Of a stretch of DNA of 64,000 bases, positions 59,877-64,000 are shown in pieces. The DNA comes from Cornus controversa (taxonomy: Eukaryota; Streptophyta; Magnoliopsida; Cornales; Cornaceae): NCBI GenBank assembly GCA_026545225.1, contig CM048848.1:48702306-48766305 (forward strand), in the 5' to 3' direction. Each line of letters opens with the position of its first letter. Position 1 is the stretch's first letter. A program made the translations under genes and the position numbers. Below the pieces are notes generated by a model. The model worked only from the letters and a program-made list of their open reading frames with translations, searched no databases and was not told the DNA's origin.

Positions 59877-62397
59877 ATGTCTACTAGAAAATATGATTCT
59901 GGAAGTGAAAAAAGGAAAAAAAGAAAGAGACAAGAAGAATTGGTTCAATCTCAAAAAGGAGATCTTCATAAGTTTTTTAGGAGTAATACGCAAACAGAGA
60001 GAGGAATGAGAATCAAAATGAAAAAAGTGTTAATGAACATGGAGATTTAAATAATAAAGATGATAGGGATGAGAATCAAAATGAAGAAAATGTGAATGAA
60101 CATGGAGATTTAATGAATAAAGATCATATGGATGAGAATCAAAAGGAAGAAAATGTGAATGAACATGAAAATTTGGTAAGTGAAGAACATATGAATGCAA
60201 ATGATAATATTTTTTAAACATTAATGATCCAGGAAATTGGAAAAATATTGATAAAAATTTGAGAGATTTATTAGTTGAAAGAGGTCCTACAAGAGATGTT
60301 AAATTTGAAAATTTTTCTAAGGATTCAGAAAATAGACATTTCTCTTCCACATATTACATTCGACATTTGTCAAATGGTGAAAAACATGATAAAAAATGGC
60401 TAATATATTCAACTACTTTGGACAAGGTTTTTTTGCTTTTGTTGTAAGTTGTTCAAATATGATGGAAATAAGATTCAATTGGCAAATGAAGGACTGAAAG
60501 ACTGGAGAAATCTTAGTGGCAAGCTTAAAAGTCACGAGACTAGTAGTGAACACATTGTTAACATGAGAAGTTGGATTGAATTAGAAATTAGATTAAAAAA
60601 AATGCAACAATTGATAAAAATGTGGAAGAATAAATCAACAAAGACAGAGAACATTGGAGACAATTATTACTAGGAATAGTTGCTGTAGTCAAAACTCTTG
60701 CTAAAAATAGTTTGGCATTCCGTGGGAACAATGAGAAGCTTTATGAAGAAAATAACGGAAACTTTTTAAGTATAATTGAAATGATTGCAGAATTTGATCC
60801 AATAATGTAAGAGCACATTAGTCGAATTCAAGAGAAAGAAATTCATTATCATTATCTTAGTCACAAAATTCAAAATGAATTTATTCTTTGGATATCAGAT
60901 GAGATCAAACGTGAAATCATTAAAAGAGTTAAAGAAACAAAGTATTTTTCAGTTATTCTTGATTGTACTCCGGATGCAAGTCATGAAGAGCAAATATCAC
61001 TTATATTAAGATGTGTGAATGTTTCAGCAAGTCCAATTAATGTAGAGGAGTTCTTTTTAGGATTTTTAAAGGTGGATGATACATCAGAGCAAGGGCTTTT
61101 TGGTGAACTTGTAAATGTTTTGAAAGATCTTGAACTTGATATTGGTGATGTAAGAGGACAAGGATATGATAATGGGTCTAATATGAAAGGGAAACACAAA
61201 GGTGTTCAAAAACTATTATTAGAAATAAATCCTATAGCATTTTACACGCCGTGTGGTTATCATAGTCTTAACCTTGCACTTTGTGATATGACAAATTCTT
61301 GTTCTAAAGTTTCATCTTTTTTTGGAGTTGTGCAACATATCTATTCATTCTTTTCATCTTCTACAAAGCGATGGAAAGTTTTCACAGATAATGTTAAAGG
61401 TTTCACACTTAAGCCACCATCACAAACACGTTGAAAAGGTCAAGTTGAAAGTGTTAAAGTAATAAGATTCCAAGCTCCAGATATAAGAAATGCTTTAATT
61501 CACTTAGCAAGTATTAGTGAAGATTCCAAGACAAAGAGTGATGCTGAGTGCTTAGCAACATATGAAATTGAGAATTTTGAGTTCTTGCTTGGCATGGTTA
61601 TTTGGTTTAATATATTAAATGTAACAGAGTAAGTAAAATTATGCAAATAGAGGACATGCAGATTGATGTTGCTATAGATCTCTTAAGAGGACTCATTTCC
61701 TTTTTTGAAACTTATAGAGAAAATGAATTTGAATATGCTATGTTTGAGGCTAAAGAGATTGCAACTAAAATGGAAGTTGAACCTATTTTTCGTGAAAAAC
61801 GTATCATTCGTAGAAAGAAACAATTTGATGAGAGTGCTAGTGAAGAGATGATACAATCAGCCGAAGAATCATTTAGAGTTAATTATTTCATATACATAGT
61901 TGATCAAGCTCTTGCTTCACTCAAGAGTAGATTTGAACAATTTCAACAATATGATGACTCTTTTGAATTTTTGTTTAATTTGGAGAAGTTGAAGTCTAAA
62001 GATAATGATAGTTTAAAATGTTCATGTCATAAATTTGAAGATCTTCTAAAACATGACATGGTTTCTGATATTGATGGCACATAATTATTTTCAGAGTTAA
62101 AAGTCTTAAGAGAAGCTTTACCAAGAGGAATAAAAAAGGCAATTGAAGTATTAAATTTTATTAAAAGGTTAGATTATTGTTTTCCAAATGCTTGGATTCC
62201 ATATAGAGTATTATTGACTATCCCAGTTACAGTTGCATCTGCTGAGAGAAGTTTTTCTAAGTTGAAGTTCATCAAATCATACTTAACGGTCAACAATGTT
62301 ACAAGAGAGATTAAATGGATTGACAATGATATCTATTGAAAAAAATATGTTGGAGAAACTTGATTGGAGCACTTTAATTGATAATTTTGCTGCTTAA
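59877..62397 (+). pseudogene. hAT transposase (TTF-type zinc finger, hAT dimerisation domain), frameshifted
   Basis: The start ATG is at 59877: MSTRKYDSGSEKRKKRKRQE, a basic N-terminus and likely nuclear signal, then GDLHKFF. Next come a 21-residue acidic repeat (60008-60196), a TTF zinc-finger region (HFSSTYYIRHLSNGEKHDKK, ~60340-60560), the RNase H-like catalytic core with VILDCTPD (~60950) and [12 protein letters not shown] (~61150), the inserted helical part (~61640-62080), and the C-terminal dimerisation motif IPVTVASAERSFSKLK (~62220-62270). The last frame ends at TAA 62395-62397. Readable segments lie at 59877-60050, 60259-60447, 60449-60673, 61015-61434 and 61641-62084. They are interrupted by frameshifts and stops, at least six in all, so no active transposase is made. 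Conservation is still high, so decay is recent. Confidence 0.88.
60008..60196 (+). repeat. 63 bp tandem repeat coding an acidic 21-residue unit
   Basis: Three copies start at gagaatcaaaa near 60008, 60071 and 60134. They encode variants of ENQNEENVNEHGDLMNKDHM in the linker between the basic N-terminus and the zinc finger of the hAT transposase. Confidence 0.88.
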
Positions 62398-62990
62398 AAT
62401 GCAAGACGATCACATTTACTTTGATATGCGCGTATAAAATTTTTTATATAAAGGACTCCTCATTTGAAAGTTCGCTCAGGACCTCTTAAAAATTTGAGAA
62501 TTTAAAGACCGCCCTGCAACCAATACCATCATTCAAAATGAAGACCCACCTCATGTCGACAGCCAATCACCAAGCCGCCACCTTCACCATCATCATCACC
62601 CACAACACCTTGGTTGGAACACCATAGCCTCCACCTACCCAAACCGAGAGACCCACTTTCAACACCTCAAGCCGAGCCACCACCACCTATACACATGACT
62701 ACCACAAGCTGCTACAACCCGCCACCACCTTGGTGGCTGCCAACCGAAACCGCCATTGCCACCATAAAGGACCGAGTACCAAGATTTCTCTCTCTAAAGT
62801 TTCCTCCTTTCTCTCTCTAAATTTCGTTTTCTTCTCTTCATCTATATTTGGCGCGCTCTCTCTCTCTCTCTCTTCTTTTCTTTCATTTCTTTCTTTTCTT
62901 CACCTTCAGCCGACCCACATGGTCCTTTTTAAATTTTGAACCATCCTCTTCTTTTATTAAGGTCTCCACATATATATGTATTTATTTATA

Positions 62991-64000
62991 TATACATGTC
63001 TCCATATATTCATAATAACATATAAATATATCTATATATAGGTGAAAGGTATATATATATATATATATATATAAAGTTTTATTCAACAAAATTGATGACA
63101 AGGAAGCCGAAAGCCAAATAATATAGATAACAAAACTTTATATATTATATAAGTAACAAATTGGATCTTGGTTTTTTGAAACCCAAATTTGTAAACCAAA
63201 CCAATCTATACGAATTACTTATTTATAAAACTGCGATCGAACATATTGACTAAACAATAGTTTGAATTGCATGAATCAAATTAAATGAACAACCTAGAGA
63301 TGGAGGGGATGAGAGAGGAACTTCCGAAAGAAAGGAAGTCTGAGAGCGGTGAATGAAAGAGAGTGAGGAAGCGAGAGAGGCAAAGAGATAAAGGAGACAA
63401 GAGAGAGGTTCGTCCAGGAGCAAGAGAGTCACAGAGTCCTGGAAGAGAGTGGGGAAGGAGTCACATATTCCTGAATGGAAGAGAGTGGGGAAGAGAGAGG
63501 TGATAAAATTACAATCTTTTGGATATGAAGATATACTTTTTATTTGTATTTTAGTGAAATTTGGATGCGTGAACCTTTTTGCTTATGAAAATAAGTATGA
63601 GTTATTTGGTGGGCTTAATTTAAATAGGTTATGTTTATAAATATGGATTAGAAATTGAGAAAAAAAATTAAATTTTTATATATAATAAAAAATTATATTA
63701 TTAGTTTATAACAGTGTATTCTTACACTATCGATGTTTCGTAGTAGTCGGACAATTAATTAAACCAGAAGCCTTGACATATAATGCTTTACCTAATAAAT
63801 ATTATTGGTTGAAGGTCTATTTGATCATATGTACCTCACATACATTTTGATGTTAATGGAGAAGATAATTAATTATGATCTTCTATCTAAGTAGTCTCTT
63901 TGGTGCACTACATATTTTAACCCAATAATCATGTTGTAAGAGTAATGTTACACGTGATGAAATTATTTCATGAATTTGTATCATGGATGATGTGACAGAT
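62991..64000. other. AT-rich spacer with GA-rich patch
   Basis: Contains (TA)n at about 63050-63073 and a purine-rich stretch, 63295-63500, with repeated gagagtggggaa. Short reading frames here are not recognised and look compositional. Nothing else seen. Confidence 0.4.

Larger units (their letters stand above)
58679..62516 (+). mobile_element. hAT DNA transposon (3.8 kb) with a decayed transposase
   Basis: Ends: CAAGGCCGGCCCTG at the left and, on the minus strand, CAGGGCGGTC at the right. The 8 bp target duplication is taaccaat (58671-58678) and caaccaat (62517-62524), with one mismatch. It encodes a TTF-type zinc-finger hAT transposase in the plus direction. Between the left end and the gene are long (TA)n tracts (58915-58935, 58988-59020, 59069-59090, 59143-59172) and a CT-rich leader around 59225-59445. 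It interrupts the candidate long LTR, so it is the younger of the two. Confidence 0.92.
55523..62990 (-). mobile_element. Candidate very long LTR or LTR-element fragment (fossil), split by a hAT transposon
   Basis: The left edge tgtcatgcctcgattcttga, with its small hairpin (cctcgattc...gaaatcgagg), resembles the end of plant Ty3-type LTRs in minus orientation, such as 48075. From there about 3.2 kb of non-coding sequence follows: two tandem repeat blocks, then C-rich sequence of ccagcccaacccaa and caccaccac type. It continues beyond the hAT insertion at 62525 to perhaps 62990. No partner LTR, PBS or second terminus is visible, so a solo or truncated LTR is only a hypothesis. Confidence 0.4.

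Noticed and set aside
63449-63640. Small plus-strand frame near the window end
   Set aside because: 63 codons, not recognised, in a GA-rich patch with no splice or promoter support.
1-64000. tRNA or rRNA genes
   Set aside because: No cloverleaf with box A/box B or rRNA-like conserved stretch was noticed. The only tRNA-related matches are retroelement primer-binding sites. A tRNAscan-SE run would settle it.

Overview
This is a 64 kb piece of a plant nuclear genome, almost certainly a eudicot. It is AT-rich and has GT-AG introns of very variable length. It carries a receptor-like protein of the Cf-9/Ve1 kind, a 14-exon sucrose transporter of the SUC3/SUT2 type, and plant-type LTR, hAT, RTE and Mutator-like elements. 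I cannot name the species. All the recognisable host genes lie on the minus strand, and about half of the window is transposable-element sequence.

Layout. (1) 247-3252 is a leucine-rich-repeat receptor-like protein gene with one in-frame stop. Only 54 bp upstream of its ATG sits a 4.9 kb Mutator-like element (3306-8221) with ~69 bp terminal inverted repeats and a 9 bp target duplication. Its interior is filled by a 2.4 kb minisatellite of about 20 units. (2) 8571-17128 is a Ty3/gypsy Tat-lineage LTR element with 345 bp LTRs about 2.3% diverged and the 5 bp target duplication atact. (3) 17134-19640 holds duplicated RLP flank sequence and a truncated RLP paralogue. (4) 20469-37125 is the sucrose transporter: 14 exons that splice in frame to 604 aa. 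Its 8.2 kb intron 2 is a transposon nest: an RTE LINE with a hAT MITE inside it, a second hAT element, a 481 bp tandem duplication and a small copia-like LTR element. (5) 41653-45362 is a four-exon RRM protein of the BPA1-like family, with a probable non-coding first exon near 46715-46800. (6) 47270-55030 is a host tandem duplication whose second copy was split by a 5.8 kb LTR element without recognisable coding sequence (48075-53881) and by a further ~1 kb insert. (7) 55523-~62990 looks like one very long, decayed LTR split by a 3.8 kb hAT transposon (58679-62516) carrying a broken TTF-zinc-finger transposase.

The two apparently working genes are the sucrose transporter, a membrane H+/sucrose carrier, and the BPA1-like protein, an RRM protein. 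They are unrelated neighbours and there is no operon-like logic. I found no convincing new molecular system. The most unusual structures are the minisatellite-filled Mutator-like element at the RLP promoter, the antisense coding-like region and GC island in the Tat element, and the nested history of insertions, which target-site duplications allow to be ordered.
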